A stretch of DNA of 56,993 nt, taken from positions 1-56,993 of the forward strand of contig NZ_AZEA01000015.1 in assembly GCF_001435575.1 (NCBI RefSeq). Reading direction: 5' to 3'. Positions 11,563 to 19,310 of the stretch are shown here, piece by piece (position 1 is the first letter of the stretch; the number at the start of each line of letters is the position of its first letter). This DNA comes from Lentilactobacillus sunkii DSM 19904. Lineage in GTDB: Bacteria; Bacillota; Bacilli; Lactobacillales; Lactobacillaceae. The notes under the pieces were generated by a model. The model had not been told where the DNA came from, searched no databases, and was given only the letters and a program-made list of their open reading frames with translations. The position numbers and the translations under genes were made by a program.

Positions 11563-11636
11563 TCGGGAAGACAGGATTCGAACCTGCGACCCCCTGGTCC
11601 CAAACCAGGTGCTCTACCAAGCTGAGCTACTTCCCG
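11563..11636 (-). tRNA. tRNA-Pro (TGG)
   Basis: 74 nt, acceptor CGGGAAG with CTTCCCG, anticodon stem CCTGG/CCAGG and loop TTTGGGA, anticodon TGG. Very similar to the neighbouring Pro(CGG) gene, suggesting duplication followed by anticodon change. Confidence 0.95.
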
Positions 11637-11658
11637 AAAAATTTATTGCAATAAAAAA

Positions 11659-11732
11659 TGCACCCAGTAGGAGTCGAACCTACAACCTTCTGATTCGTAG
11701 TCAGACACTCTATCCAATTGCGCTATGGGTGC
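11659..11732 (-). tRNA. tRNA-Arg (ACG)
   Basis: 74 nt, acceptor GCACCCA with TGGGTGC, anticodon stem TCTGA/TCAGA, loop CTACGAA, anticodon ACG. A34 is expected to be deaminated to inosine by TadA. Confidence 0.95.
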
Positions 11733-11778
11733 ATAATAAGTATTTAATTAAGTAACCTCAATCATGAATCTTGATTGA

Positions 11779-11850
11779 AGCGGAAGACGGGATTCGAACC
11801 CGCGACCCCCACCATGGCAAGGTGATGTTCTACCACTGAACTACTTCCGC
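11779..11850 (-). tRNA. tRNA-Gly (GCC)
   Basis: 72 nt, acceptor GCGGAAG with CTTCCGC, anticodon stem TCACC/GGTGG, loop TTGCCAT, anticodon GCC. Confidence 0.95.
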
Positions 11851-11854
11851 AAAA

Positions 11855-11928
11855 TGCCGACTAGACGATTCGAACGCCCGACCTCTTCATTACTAGTGAA
11901 GCGCTCTAACCAACTGAGCTAAGTCGGC
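11855..11928 (-). tRNA. tRNA-Thr (AGT)
   Basis: 74 nt, acceptor GCCGACT/AGTCGGC, anticodon stem CTTCA/TGAAG, loop CTAGTAA, so the anticodon reads AGT. The T stem GGGCG/CGTCT contains two G-T pairs. An A34 threonine tRNA is unusual in bacteria and would need inosine to read several ACN codons. Confidence 0.92.
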
Positions 11929-11940
11929 AAAATGTTAATT

Positions 11941-11960
11941 CATAGGTACTAGTACCTATG
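11941..11960. repeat. perfect 20-bp palindrome beside tRNA-Leu
   Basis: CATAGGTACT is followed directly by its reverse complement. Its last two bases are the 3' end of tRNA-Leu. It lies in the spacer between tRNA-Leu and tRNA-Thr and might serve transcript processing; this is inference. Confidence 0.6.
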
Positions 11961-12040
11961 CGGGCGAAGGGATTCGAACCCCCACGTCATAAGACACTAG
12001 AACCTAAATCTAGCGCGTCTGCCAGTTCCGCCACGCCCGC
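11959..12040 (-). tRNA. tRNA-Leu (TAG)
   Basis: 82 nt with a long class II variable arm. Acceptor GCGGGCG with CGCCCGC, anticodon stem CTAGA/TCTAG, loop TTTAGGT, anticodon TAG. Confidence 0.95.
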
Positions 12041-12058
12041 ATTGTTTAAAACTGGCAA

Positions 12059-12131
12059 TGAGCCGTGGCAGTCTCGAACTGCCGACCCTCTGATTAAAAG
12101 TCAGATGCTCTACCAACTGAGCTAACGGCTC
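12059..12131 (-). tRNA. tRNA-Lys (TTT)
   Basis: 73 nt, acceptor GAGCCGT with ACGGCTC, anticodon stem TCTGA/TCAGA, loop CTTTTAA, anticodon TTT. Confidence 0.95.
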
Positions 12132-12133
12132 AA

Positions 12134-12206
12134 TGGAGGATACAGGGATCGAACCTGTGACCTCCTGCTTGTAAGGCAGATGCTCTCCCAGCTGAGCTAA
12201 TCCTCC
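12134..12206 (-). tRNA. tRNA-Val (TAC)
   Basis: 73 nt, acceptor GGAGGAT with ATCCTCC, anticodon loop CTTACAA, anticodon TAC. First gene of the tRNA operon, only 2 bp from tRNA-Lys. Confidence 0.95.
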
Positions 12207-12260
12207 ATGAAACTAATATTCGAAATTGGTTGGTAGATACGTCATCAACACAACTATTAA

Positions 12261-12289
12261 ATTTTACAATACCAGTCAATTCAAGTCAA
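12261..12289 (-). promoter_or_regulatory. promoter of the tRNA operon
   Basis: Minus strand TTGACT (12284-12289), 17-nt spacer, TAAAAT (12261-12266). Transcription would start about 48 bp before tRNA-Val. Its presence argues that the cluster is independent of any rRNA operon. Confidence 0.75.
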
Positions 12290-12426
12290 GATGAATTTTC
12301 AAAAATTGTAATTGGTTAACGGTTGATCGGTAACGACTTTTTCCGACAAAAAATATTATATCCTATCCTGGAAAACATTGCTAGTCCAATTTTGAAATAA
12401 TTCAATTTTTATTCAGCTTAAACAAA

Positions 12427-12460
12427 GAAGGCGGAAGACCTTTTACAGTCTTCCGCCTTC
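12427..12460. terminator. hairpin ending the serS transcript
   Basis: A perfect 13-bp stem, GAAGGCGGAAGAC with GTCTTCCGCCTTC, has an 8-nt loop. On the minus strand it is followed by TTTGTTT, a moderate U tract. It lies about 125 bp beyond the serS stop. Confidence 0.65.
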
Positions 12461-12523
12461 TTCTGAATCAGGGAAACAAGCAGCGCCAATCGGATTGATC
12501 GGGGAAACCAATCGTGGATCGGT

Positions 12524-12553
12524 GGTAACTCGAATGAACATCATTCGGGTTAC
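12524..12553. other. hairpin in the serS 3' region
   Basis: GTAACTCGAATGA and TCATTCGGGTTAC form a 13-bp stem (one G-T) with a 3-nt loop. It lies between the serS stop and the terminator. The adjacent 12470-12523 has a smaller inverted repeat (CCAATCG/CGATTGG-like). No gene is visible here. Confidence 0.5.
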
Positions 12554-12583
12554 ATTTATTAATTACGCATTTTGTCCACGAAA

Positions 12584-13867
12584 TTATTTTTGCTTTTCAA
12601 TTTTTGTCATGCCATGCATGTATGGACGCAACACTTCAGGAATTGTGACACTACCATCTTCGTTTTGATAGTTTTCAAGAATGGCGGCAACGGTTCGTCC
12701 AACAGCTAATCCGGAACCATTTAAAGTATGAACAAAGTGCAGCTTGCCATCTTCGTCACGATATTGAATATGGGCCCGACGTGCTTGGAAGTCGGTACAG
12801 TTTGAACAACTCGAGATTTCACGATACTTATCCTGGGCTGGGAACCAAACTTCCAAGTCGTGTGTCATTGCAGCGGTGAAGCTCATGTCGCTGGTCGTCA
12901 AAGTGATGACGTGGTAGGCCAATCCTAACTTCTGTAGGTTGGTTTCCGCTTGATGGGTAATTTCTTCCAATGCATCCCACGAATCTTCTGGCTTGGTAAA
13001 TTTGACCATCTCAACTTTGTTAAATTGATGCAGACGAATCAAGCCTTTGGTATCACGGCCGGCACTTCCAGCCTCGGAACGGAAGGCTGGTGTCAATGCG
13101 GTTACCGAAACCGGAAGTTTTTCAGTTGGAATGACTTCATTACGGTAATAGTTGACCAACGGAACTTCGGCAGTTGGAATCAAAGTTAGATCACTATCCT
13201 GGATTTCATAGCCGGCTTTGGTTTCCAAGAACTTTGGAAATTGGCCGGTGCCGTACATTGAGTCCTCATTCACCATATACGGCGGAATCACTTCGGTGTA
13301 ACCGGCAGCAGTGTTTTGATCAAGATAGAAGTTATACACTGCCCGTTCCAGAAGGGCACCATCACCAATATAGTAAACGAATCGACTACCTGACACTTTG
13401 GCTGCCCGTTCAAAATCAAGGATTCCAAGATCCTCACCAATATCCCAGTGATGCTTTGGCTTGAAATCAAATGACGGGATTTTGCCAATCTTTCGTAACT
13501 CGACAGAACCTTCTTCGGTTAGTGAAACCGGCACACCATCATGGGGAATGTTTGGCAGATGAGCTGCTAAATTATGCTCTTCTTCTTCAACTTGGCGTAA
13601 TTGTTCATCAAGATTCTTAATCTTTTGACCAACTTCCTTCATCTGGTTGATTGCTTCGGAAGCATCTTCCTTGTTGCGCTTTTTTTGAGAAATCTGGTCT
13701 GAGACTTCATTTCGTTTTGCTTTTAATGACTCCGATTCAACAATTAAATCACGACGTTTGGCATCGTATCCAACCAACTCATCAACTGTTTCTGGTTTGA
13801 TCCCGCGAGTTGCCAATTTTTCTTTGGTAAAATCAGGATCTTTTCGTATCTTTTTGATATCTAGCAT
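12584..13867 (-). CDS. serS: serine-tRNA ligase
   Basis: Charges tRNA-Ser in the cytoplasm. The 427-aa protein starts at the ATG at 13867 ([13 protein letters not shown]) with GGAGG 8 nt upstream; a longer frame merely reads through that site. The N-terminal coiled-coil arm (about 25-100) carries tRNA recognition. The class II core shows motif 2 ([15 protein letters not shown]) and motif 3 ([18 protein letters not shown]). It is preceded by a T-box leader with a probable serine AGC specifier, so expression rises when tRNA-Ser is uncharged. Single-gene transcript. Confidence 0.98.
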   Translation of the reverse strand: MLDIKKIRKDPDFTKEKLATRGIKPETVDELVGYDAKRRDLIVESESLKAKRNEVSDQISQKKRNKEDASEAINQMKEVGQKIKNLDEQLRQVEEEEHNLAAHLPNIPHDGVPVSLTEEGSVELRKIGKIPSFDFKPKHHWDIGEDLGILDFERAAKVSGSRFVYYIGDGALLERAVYNFYLDQNTAAGYTEVIPPYMVNEDSMYGTGQFPKFLETKAGYEIQDSDLTLIPTAEVPLVNYYRNEVIPTEKLPVSVTALTPAFRSEAGSAGRDTKGLIRLHQFNKVEMVKFTKPEDSWDALEEITHQAETNLQKLGLAYHVITLTTSDMSFTAAMTHDLEVWFPAQDKYREISSCSNCTDFQARRAHIQYRDEDGKLHFVHTLNGSGLAVGRTVAAILENYQNEDGSVTIPEVLRPYMHGMTKIEKQK

Positions 13868-13887
13868 TTCAATTCCTCCCAAATATA

Positions 13888-14100
13888 TAGAAAAAGGACC
13901 CTTCGTCTATGGGACGAAGGATCCTTTTCGCGGTACCACCCAAGTTCCCGACAGTATCTTGTCGGACTCTCAAAGTATGGTAACGGCATACACCGTGCAG
14001 CATTGCCTGCCCGTTTACTTGTGCTGGAATATTCGATAACAGTTCACACCGGCCACTGTCTCTCTGAAATCTACTTGATAGGCACAAAACGTTTTATCTG
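13888..14100 (-). promoter_or_regulatory. T-box leader of serS (Ser, AGC specifier)
   Basis: The minus strand shows the T-box core GGGTGGTACCGCG (13929-13942). Upstream stem I signatures AGAGAG and GGTGTGAA are present, with a candidate specifier AGC in TTCCAGCACAAG. Downstream is a terminator stem (13890-13928, AAAAGGATCCTTCGTC pairing with GACGAAGGGTCCTTTT). Known family: uncharged tRNA binding shifts the terminator to the antiterminator. The specifier assignment is by eye. Confidence 0.93.
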
Positions 14101-14106
14101 CATCTG

Positions 14107-14135
14107 ATTATAACCAATCAATCCAGAAATCACAA
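14107..14135 (-). promoter_or_regulatory. serS promoter
   Basis: Minus strand TTGTGA (14130-14135), 17-nt spacer, TATAAT (14107-14112), placing the start at about 14100, the 5' edge of the T-box. Confidence 0.75.
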
Positions 14136-14148
14136 GGGGAGACTGCCC

Positions 14149-14787
14149 TTAAATCGCCAGTTTTTCGACCTTGGCATCAATCATGTCAATCACTTTATTC
14201 TTATCGGCATCATTTTCAACAAAATCGTACTTATCACCGTCAATCTGAATTTTCGGTGATTTATCATATTCCCGGTACCAGTTTTGATAACGATTATTTA
14301 AATCCTTGTAGTATTGATACAAATCCGGATCGTTATCGATCTGTTCAAACGACCGGCCCCGTTTCTGGATTCGGTTCAACATTGTCTCAAAAGAGATGTT
14401 GATGTGAATCAGGAGATCCGGATTCTTGCTATGGTCAGCAGCCGCCATCTCCTGCATCATGTTCTGCAGGAGCGAATCGTAGATGTTGACCTCTGTTTCG
14501 GTTGCCCGACCAAGATCGGCGTTTAAGTGGAAAAGCAATGAATCCTCGAAAATTGAACGATCCAGAACACTTTCACTGTTTCCCCAAGCTTTTTTGATGT
14601 CATCCATACGCCGATTCAAAAAATCGATTTGCAGCAGAAAAGCATACTTTTTAGGATCCTTGTAAAATAGCGGCAGGATCCGGTTGTTTTCAACAGATTC
14701 ATAGTAAGCAGGTGTTCCCAAATGCTCAGAAAGCATCTTGGTTAATGACGTTTTTCCGGCACCAATTGTTCCAGCAAGTACAAGCAT
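14149..14787 (-). CDS. deoxynucleoside kinase (dAK/dGK/dCK family)
   Basis: Salvage kinase that phosphorylates deoxynucleosides with ATP. The 212-aa protein has a P-loop GTIGAGKTS at residues 6-14, the conserved DRSIFEDS motif (about residues 76-83) and the Arg-rich lid RIQKRGRSFEQ. The length is typical of lactobacillar deoxyadenosine/deoxycytidine kinases. Start ATG with AGGGG upstream. In lactobacilli such kinases often occur as tandem pairs; only one is seen here. Base specificity cannot be decided from sequence by eye. Confidence 0.9.
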   Translation of the reverse strand: MLVLAGTIGAGKTSLTKMLSEHLGTPAYYESVENNRILPLFYKDPKKYAFLLQIDFLNRRMDDIKKAWGNSESVLDRSIFEDSLLFHLNADLGRATETEVNIYDSLLQNMMQEMAAADHSKNPDLLIHINISFETMLNRIQKRGRSFEQIDNDPDLYQYYKDLNNRYQNWYREYDKSPKIQIDGDKYDFVENDADKNKVIDMIDAKVEKLAI

Positions 14788-14892
14788 AATTATTCCCCTA
14801 ACATTTAAATGTGTGTTAAATTCTCTTAATCGATTTCGTTAACGCTACATGTTGTACTAGTTAGGCAGCAGTTATGCAACATATTGTGGAAT

Positions 14893-15933
14893 TTATTTTA
14901 TGTCAGAAATGTCAACGACTTGAATATTGTCTTTGCCACCGTATGCTTCAAACCACGGTGTGGCGTTCTCAGACAAGATTTGAGTCAATTCGGTTACGTT
15001 CTTAGTGCCTTTACGCTTCAACCAATCGACCAAGCCATCCTTACCGTCACGGATGTAAATATCGACGCCTTCGAGCCAAGTTGCCCGGCCGCTTAACACA
15101 CCGTTGAACTTGGCACCGGCATCCCCGGCTAACTTAAGTTCTCGCTGGAAAACCGGGGTTGGCACACCGGCACTCAAGAAAATGAACGGACGGGTTGCTT
15201 CATCACTGAGCTCTTTGAGATAGCCTTTGGCCTGATCCTCAGTGTAGGCATAATCATCCCCATCTGCCCACTCTTTGACATAGGTTGGGTTAAATGGAAT
15301 TTCCATCTTCAAGACATCAATGTGGTATTTATCCTGAGTGAATTCCTTCATCGACTTCAATACCAATTCAGGCTTGATCTTCGCGAAGTCGAGTGACTTG
15401 CTGTCATAACGATCGTCATACGTCACAATTTCAAAGAACGTTGGTGTCTCGGCAGCCAAACCTTCCGTTCCGTAACGTTCTGCGAATGCTTTTTTAACAT
15501 CGTTAATCTCATCAGGATCGTTTGGATTGTAGTAAACCAACACTTTTAGGGCATCTGCACCCTTTTCAACCATAATTTGGGCGGACTGGTCGGGAATCAA
15601 GCTGGGCAAGCGGCCGGGCGTATCAGCATCATAGCCGGTTTTTTCGTAAGACATGATTAAACCGGTATCTTTAGCCTTTGATTGGATTGCTTTGAATCCC
15701 ATCTGCTCATCAAGCAGTACTGCAGAACTCAACGGACTCAGAATTTCAGAAACAATTTCTTTGAAATCATAAACCATCTTCATACTGAAAAGCTTTCCGT
15801 ATTTTTCGGAAGCTTTTTTCATACCCTTAACAAGCGATCCACGCTGGTCTAACGCCAATGCATCGATAATATCTTCATCATTGGATAATTTGTTCATTCT
15901 TTCAAATTTACCTTTGGAAATTAATTTTTTCAT
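14893..15933 (-). CDS. lacD: tagatose 1,6-bisphosphate aldolase
   Basis: Class I aldolase that splits tagatose-1,6-bisphosphate (family members also accept fructose-1,6-bisphosphate) into DHAP and glyceraldehyde-3-phosphate. The 346-aa sequence begins MKKLISKGKFERMNKLSN and contains LALDQRGSL and VLKMEIPFNP, the region with the Schiff-base lysine. Start ATG with GAGGAGAGAG upstream. It stands alone: no other lac/tagatose genes are nearby. In a heterofermentative host that lacks fructose-bisphosphate aldolase it could be the only such aldolase; this is inference. Confidence 0.94.
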   Translation of the reverse strand: MKKLISKGKFERMNKLSNDEDIIDALALDQRGSLVKGMKKASEKYGKLFSMKMVYDFKEIVSEILSPLSSAVLLDEQMGFKAIQSKAKDTGLIMSYEKTGYDADTPGRLPSLIPDQSAQIMVEKGADALKVLVYYNPNDPDEINDVKKAFAERYGTEGLAAETPTFFEIVTYDDRYDSKSLDFAKIKPELVLKSMKEFTQDKYHIDVLKMEIPFNPTYVKEWADGDDYAYTEDQAKGYLKELSDEATRPFIFLSAGVPTPVFQRELKLAGDAGAKFNGVLSGRATWLEGVDIYIRDGKDGLVDWLKRKGTKNVTELTQILSENATPWFEAYGGKDNIQVVDISDIK

Positions 15934-15973
15934 CTATCTCTCTCCTCATGTTTTAAATATACCAATTGTTGAA

Positions 15974-16003
15974 ATTGTACCAAACATTGATATGTAATAT
16001 CAA
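15974..16003 (-). promoter_or_regulatory. lacD promoter
   Basis: Minus strand TTGATA (15998-16003), 18-nt spacer, TACAAT (15974-15979), 41 bp before the start codon. Confidence 0.6.
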
Positions 16004-16025
16004 GCCTTGCGCCAATAAATAATAA

Positions 16026-16055
16026 AATTGGCCTATCCGGATGGATAGACCAATT
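16026..16055 (-). terminator. terminator of the lysine permease gene
   Basis: AATTGGTCTATCC pairs with GGATAGGCCAATT around 4 nt, followed by TTATT on the minus strand, 14 bp after the permease stop. Confidence 0.75.
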
Positions 16056-16068
16056 ACAAATTAATATA

Positions 16069-17553
16069 TTACTTGTTGTTCAATTCTGAAAGGTTTTCTT
16101 CTTTGTGAGATGGGGAAACGTCAACCTGATCCAAAGGAATGATTTTCGTATGGTGCTTAATCTTGTACCAAATATAGAGAACCAGTACTAATGGCACACT
16201 CATGTAAGTGACCAGAATTTGTTTCCAATCAAAGTTGGCAAATGCCTGTGGGTTTTGGCCGACAATAACCAGAATACACAAGATTAAACAAAGAACCGGC
16301 CCAAACGGGAACAGCTTGGCATGATACTTCAATTCACTGATACTGTGCCCCTGCTTAACAAAGGCTCTTCTAAACCGGTAATGTGAGATGGCAATTCCGA
16401 ACCAGGCAATAAACCCGGTCAGCCCGGAAGCTGCAACCAACCACATGTAAATTTTTGGACCTGCAATACTGGAAATGAAGGTCAACAAAGACACAAATGT
16501 CGTGACCAGCAGTGAATAATATGGAATCCCGTTAGGTGCTGTCTTTCCAAGTGACTTGGGCGCATATCCACTATTTGACAGTGAGTAAAGCATCCGAGTC
16601 GAAGCATACATTCCTGAGTTGGCCGACGAAATCACTGACGTCAAAATAACCGCGTTCATGACGCTGGCAGCTGCGGCAAGCCCCGCTCTCTGAAAGACCA
16701 GGGTAAATGGACTGATGGCAATGTCGGTCGCACTTGAGCCCAACAGTGAATGACTGGTATAAGGAATGATCGCTGCAATCACGAAAATTGTCAAAATATA
16801 GAATAAAATAATCCGCCAGAAGACTTCGTTGATTGCTTTTGGCACACTGTGTTGCGGATCTTGTGATTCACCAGCGGTAATTCCGACCAGCTCAGTTCCC
16901 TGAAACGAGAATCCTGCGACCACGAAAACACTCAAAATAGCGGGAAATCCACCGACAAATGGCGCCTGCTTAATGGAGAAGTTTCGCATCCCGACAAAAT
17001 GACCGCCCATAATACCGAAGATTGTCAGGAATCCAACTGCCAAAAAGACAATGATGGTGACAACTTTAATGGCCGACATCCAAAATTCAGTTTCGCCAAA
17101 TGTGCTGACTGACATCGCATTAATCAAGAAAATGATTAATAACGCAATGGCACTCCAAATCCAGGCCGGCACGTTTGGCAGCCAGAATTTCATAACCAAA
17201 GCAGCCGTACTGATATCAACAGCAACGGTAATTGCCCAGTTGAACCAATAATTCCAACCCATTGCAAATCCCAACGCAGGATCTACGTACTTTGATGAGT
17301 ATGCGGCAAATGACCCTGAAATCGGCATATTTGTCGCCATTTCGCCCAAGCTGGTCATTAAGAAGTAAACCATCAGGCCCATCAAAACATATGCTGTCAG
17401 CGCCCCACCAGGACCCGCCTGGCTGATTGCAGAACCACTGGCTACGAAAAGTCCGGTTCCGATACATCCGCCCAAGGCGATCATTGACACGTGGCGGGCT
17501 TTTAATCCCCGCTTGACCTGCCCAGTGGCTTCTTGGTTCTCGTTTTCGTTCAT
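16069..17553 (-). CDS. lysP: amino acid permease, probably lysine-specific
   Basis: APC-superfamily transporter of 494 aa with about 12 membrane segments. The signature GGCIGTGLFVASGSAISQAG at about residues 28-47 begins TM1, and GLKARHVSMIALGG matches the AAT/LysP family. The ATG at 17553 (MNENENQEATGQ) has AGGAGA 6 nt upstream; a longer in-frame extension into the riboswitch is not real. Lysine specificity rests mainly on the lysine riboswitch directly upstream, plus family resemblance to LysP. Single-gene transcript. Confidence 0.9.
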   Translation of the reverse strand: MNENENQEATGQVKRGLKARHVSMIALGGCIGTGLFVASGSAISQAGPGGALTAYVLMGLMVYFLMTSLGEMATNMPISGSFAAYSSKYVDPALGFAMGWNYWFNWAITVAVDISTAALVMKFWLPNVPAWIWSAIALLIIFLINAMSVSTFGETEFWMSAIKVVTIIVFLAVGFLTIFGIMGGHFVGMRNFSIKQAPFVGGFPAILSVFVVAGFSFQGTELVGITAGESQDPQHSVPKAINEVFWRIILFYILTIFVIAAIIPYTSHSLLGSSATDIAISPFTLVFQRAGLAAAASVMNAVILTSVISSANSGMYASTRMLYSLSNSGYAPKSLGKTAPNGIPYYSLLVTTFVSLLTFISSIAGPKIYMWLVAASGLTGFIAWFGIAISHYRFRRAFVKQGHSISELKYHAKLFPFGPVLCLILCILVIVGQNPQAFANFDWKQILVTYMSVPLVLVLYIWYKIKHHTKIIPLDQVDVSPSHKEENLSELNNK

Positions 17554-17594
17554 TTTTTCGTCTCCTATATAAAATAATTTCAAAACCAAATCTA

Positions 17595-17812
17595 CAAAAA
17601 AATCCCTTTCAAAATATTGAAAGAGACAATGAAGTTTCTCAACATCTTGATAGCTCTCCGCGGAATTCCGCGACAGTCCCCAGCCTCTTAAACTGGGACC
17701 CAACAAATAGATGGAAGGCAACTATTTGTTTCGGCATTCATCCCTTTTTACTTCAGTCATAACTTCCTTCAAGTTCCTGAAATATACTTTTGATGAATGC
17801 GCCTCTACTCGA
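17595..17812 (-). promoter_or_regulatory. lysine riboswitch (L-box) with terminator
   Basis: The minus strand carries L-box signatures in order: GAGTAGAGGCGC, GACTGAAGTA, GATGAATGCCGAAAC, then a GTTGGGTCC...GGCTGGGGACTGTC segment and GGAGAGCTATC. These match the lysC-type lysine aptamer (17649-17812). An intrinsic terminator follows (17595-17626: CTCTTTCA/TGAAAGGG stem, then TTTTTTT). Known logic: lysine binding promotes termination, so the permease is made when lysine is scarce. Confidence 0.95.
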
Positions 17813-17855
17813 ATATATTGAATGATTTAGTTTGTAAATAACTTTGACAATCAAA

Positions 17856-17884
17856 ATTGTAACTCACTTAAGTGGAATTGACAA
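17856..17884 (-). promoter_or_regulatory. lysP promoter
   Basis: Minus strand TTGTCA (17879-17884), 17-nt spacer, TACAAT (17856-17861), about 45 bp upstream of the riboswitch. Confidence 0.75.
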
Positions 17885-17903
17885 ACTTGAAAGATTTTTG
17901 AAA

Positions 17904-18410
17904 TTACAATTCAAGCTTGTAAATCAACTTTTTTCTGCCGACCAACGGATCAATGACCGTGGAAACTTGTTGAAATCCAACTTGTCCCAATAAAGCTTTT
18001 GATGAAACGTTATCCACAAACACTTCGGCATTGAACGTTCTCACTTCAGAAGTCTGCTTGAAAACCTCAACGAGTTTCTCCAGTGCTTCAGTCATGAGCC
18101 CTTGATTCCACAGTTCCGGATCAAGAAAATAGCTGATTTCCAGATTGGCTTCGTCCGGAAAACCACATTGGCCAATTTGTTCATACAACAAGATTGCCCC
18201 AACCAGCTGATCATGAACGCGAATCCCAAATGTGTTGTCATTTGCAATCTGACGTTTGGCCAGTTCGCCCAGCATTTGTTTATTGCTGATCAAATTAAAA
18301 CCGGCACCCTCAGCAATTTGCGGAAATGAAATCAGTTTTTCATACGCTTCAAGGTCATCTGCTGTTATCTTTGTGATAGTAATTCTGTTGGTCTTCATCG
18401 GTAATTGCAC
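17904..18410 (-). CDS. GNAT family N-acetyltransferase (RimJ/RimL type)
   Basis: A 168-aa acetyltransferase of the Acetyltransf_3 type. Visible features: LEISYFLDPELWNQGLMTEAL (acetyl-CoA-binding strand and helix region, with Q-G-L in place of the usual Q/R-x-x-G) and VDNVSSKALLGQVGFQQVS, the typical ending in which N-x-x-S-x-x-L precedes GF. I favour the GTG at 18410 because AAGGAG lies 8 nt upstream; the internal ATG at 18398 has no ribosome binding site. The acceptor substrate is unknown. Confidence 0.85.
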   Translation of the reverse strand: MQLPMKTNRITITKITADDLEAYEKLISFPQIAEGAGFNLISNKQMLGELAKRQIANDNTFGIRVHDQLVGAILLYEQIGQCGFPDEANLEISYFLDPELWNQGLMTEALEKLVEVFKQTSEVRTFNAEVFVDNVSSKALLGQVGFQQVSTVIDPLVGRKKLIYKLEL

Positions 18411-18427
18411 AGCTATTTCTCCTTAAT

Positions 18428-18456
18428 AAAAAGTGCCGGGGACAATACCCCCGACA
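18428..18456 (-). terminator. terminator after the PAP2 gene
   Basis: TGTCGGGG pairs with CCCCGGCA (with one G-T pair), followed by CTTTTT on the minus strand, 9 bp after the phosphatase stop. Confidence 0.75.
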
Positions 18457-18464
18457 TCCCAAAA

Positions 18465-19157
18465 CTATATTTTAGTATGAACAACAAAACGGTACCTGGC
18501 TACCTGTGGGGCATATTGTGCGTACAACATTTCCGCAAATAATAGCCATGAATAACCAACTAGGCAGGCACCAATGGTATCTGTTGGAAAGTGGGCGTTT
18601 AAATAAATCCGGGAAAGCATCACCAAGACGAGCCCAACTACCAACAGCGCTTTAAGAACGATTCGGATCAAAGCGTGTTCAATCAGCGGTAGGACAATAA
18701 TCCACAATACCCCGGCGACAAAGAAAAAGCCAATGACGTGTCCACTTGGGAAGCTATAACCATTATCAACGCCAAGATGTAACGGTGGCCGGTGTCGGCG
18801 AACCAGCTGCTTGACAACAAGGTCGATGACCCCACCACTTCCAATTGTGAGTAAAGCCCACAACGCAGGAACTTTGTATTTAAATCCCCACAGGAAAAAA
18901 GCAGCAATAAAGACCCAAAACCCGTCCATCACAGGGCTTGATAAAAACGTGATAATTGAGTAGAAATGCTCAAGTCCGGGAGTCGGAGAAGTTCCTTGGA
19001 TGGCCGTGGTAAAAACTGAATCCAAAAATTGCAAATAGTCAAAATTAAACGCCACTGAAACTGCAAGCAATGCTGTAAAGCATAGACTGACAATCAGTTT
19101 GACCAAACGGTTCGGATCTCGTTCCATGAGCATGTAGTCTTCATTTCCGTACATCAT
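18465..19157 (-). CDS. PAP2 superfamily membrane phosphatase
   Basis: Membrane lipid or pyrophosphate phosphatase, 230 aa, with about six membrane segments. The three PAP2 motifs are intact: KQLVRRHRP, then YSFPSGHV, then SRIYLNAHFPTD, which supply the Lys/Arg, His and Arg/His-Asp catalytic residues. The family includes undecaprenyl-pyrophosphate and phosphatidylglycerol-phosphate phosphatases; the substrate here cannot be decided. It is divergent from the TauE gene and followed by its own terminator. Confidence 0.92.
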   Translation of the reverse strand: MMYGNEDYMLMERDPNRLVKLIVSLCFTALLAVSVAFNFDYLQFLDSVFTTAIQGTSPTPGLEHFYSIITFLSSPVMDGFWVFIAAFFLWGFKYKVPALWALLTIGSGGVIDLVVKQLVRRHRPPLHLGVDNGYSFPSGHVIGFFFVAGVLWIIVLPLIEHALIRIVLKALLVVGLVLVMLSRIYLNAHFPTDTIGACLVGYSWLLFAEMLYAQYAPQVARYRFVVHTKI

Positions 19158-19310
19158 TTCAACAACCTCTCGTATGTATTACTCAAAAATGAGTATATCA
19201 CAAATCGGAAACCTGTTTTTGGTTTCTGAAAATTTTTGCTGTCTTTTAATTATTTACAGAAAGTGTATAATCTTGTGAGTTGGTTAAAGAAATGACAAGG
19301 AGTGAGAGAC

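Noticed and set aside
12207-12420. 5S rRNA upstream of tRNA-Val
   Set aside because: The sequence is AT-rich with a promoter and no 5S-like segment.
17554-17721. N-terminal extension of the lysine permease
   Set aside because: It translates the riboswitch terminator and aptamer; the ATG at 17553 has a proper ribosome binding site.
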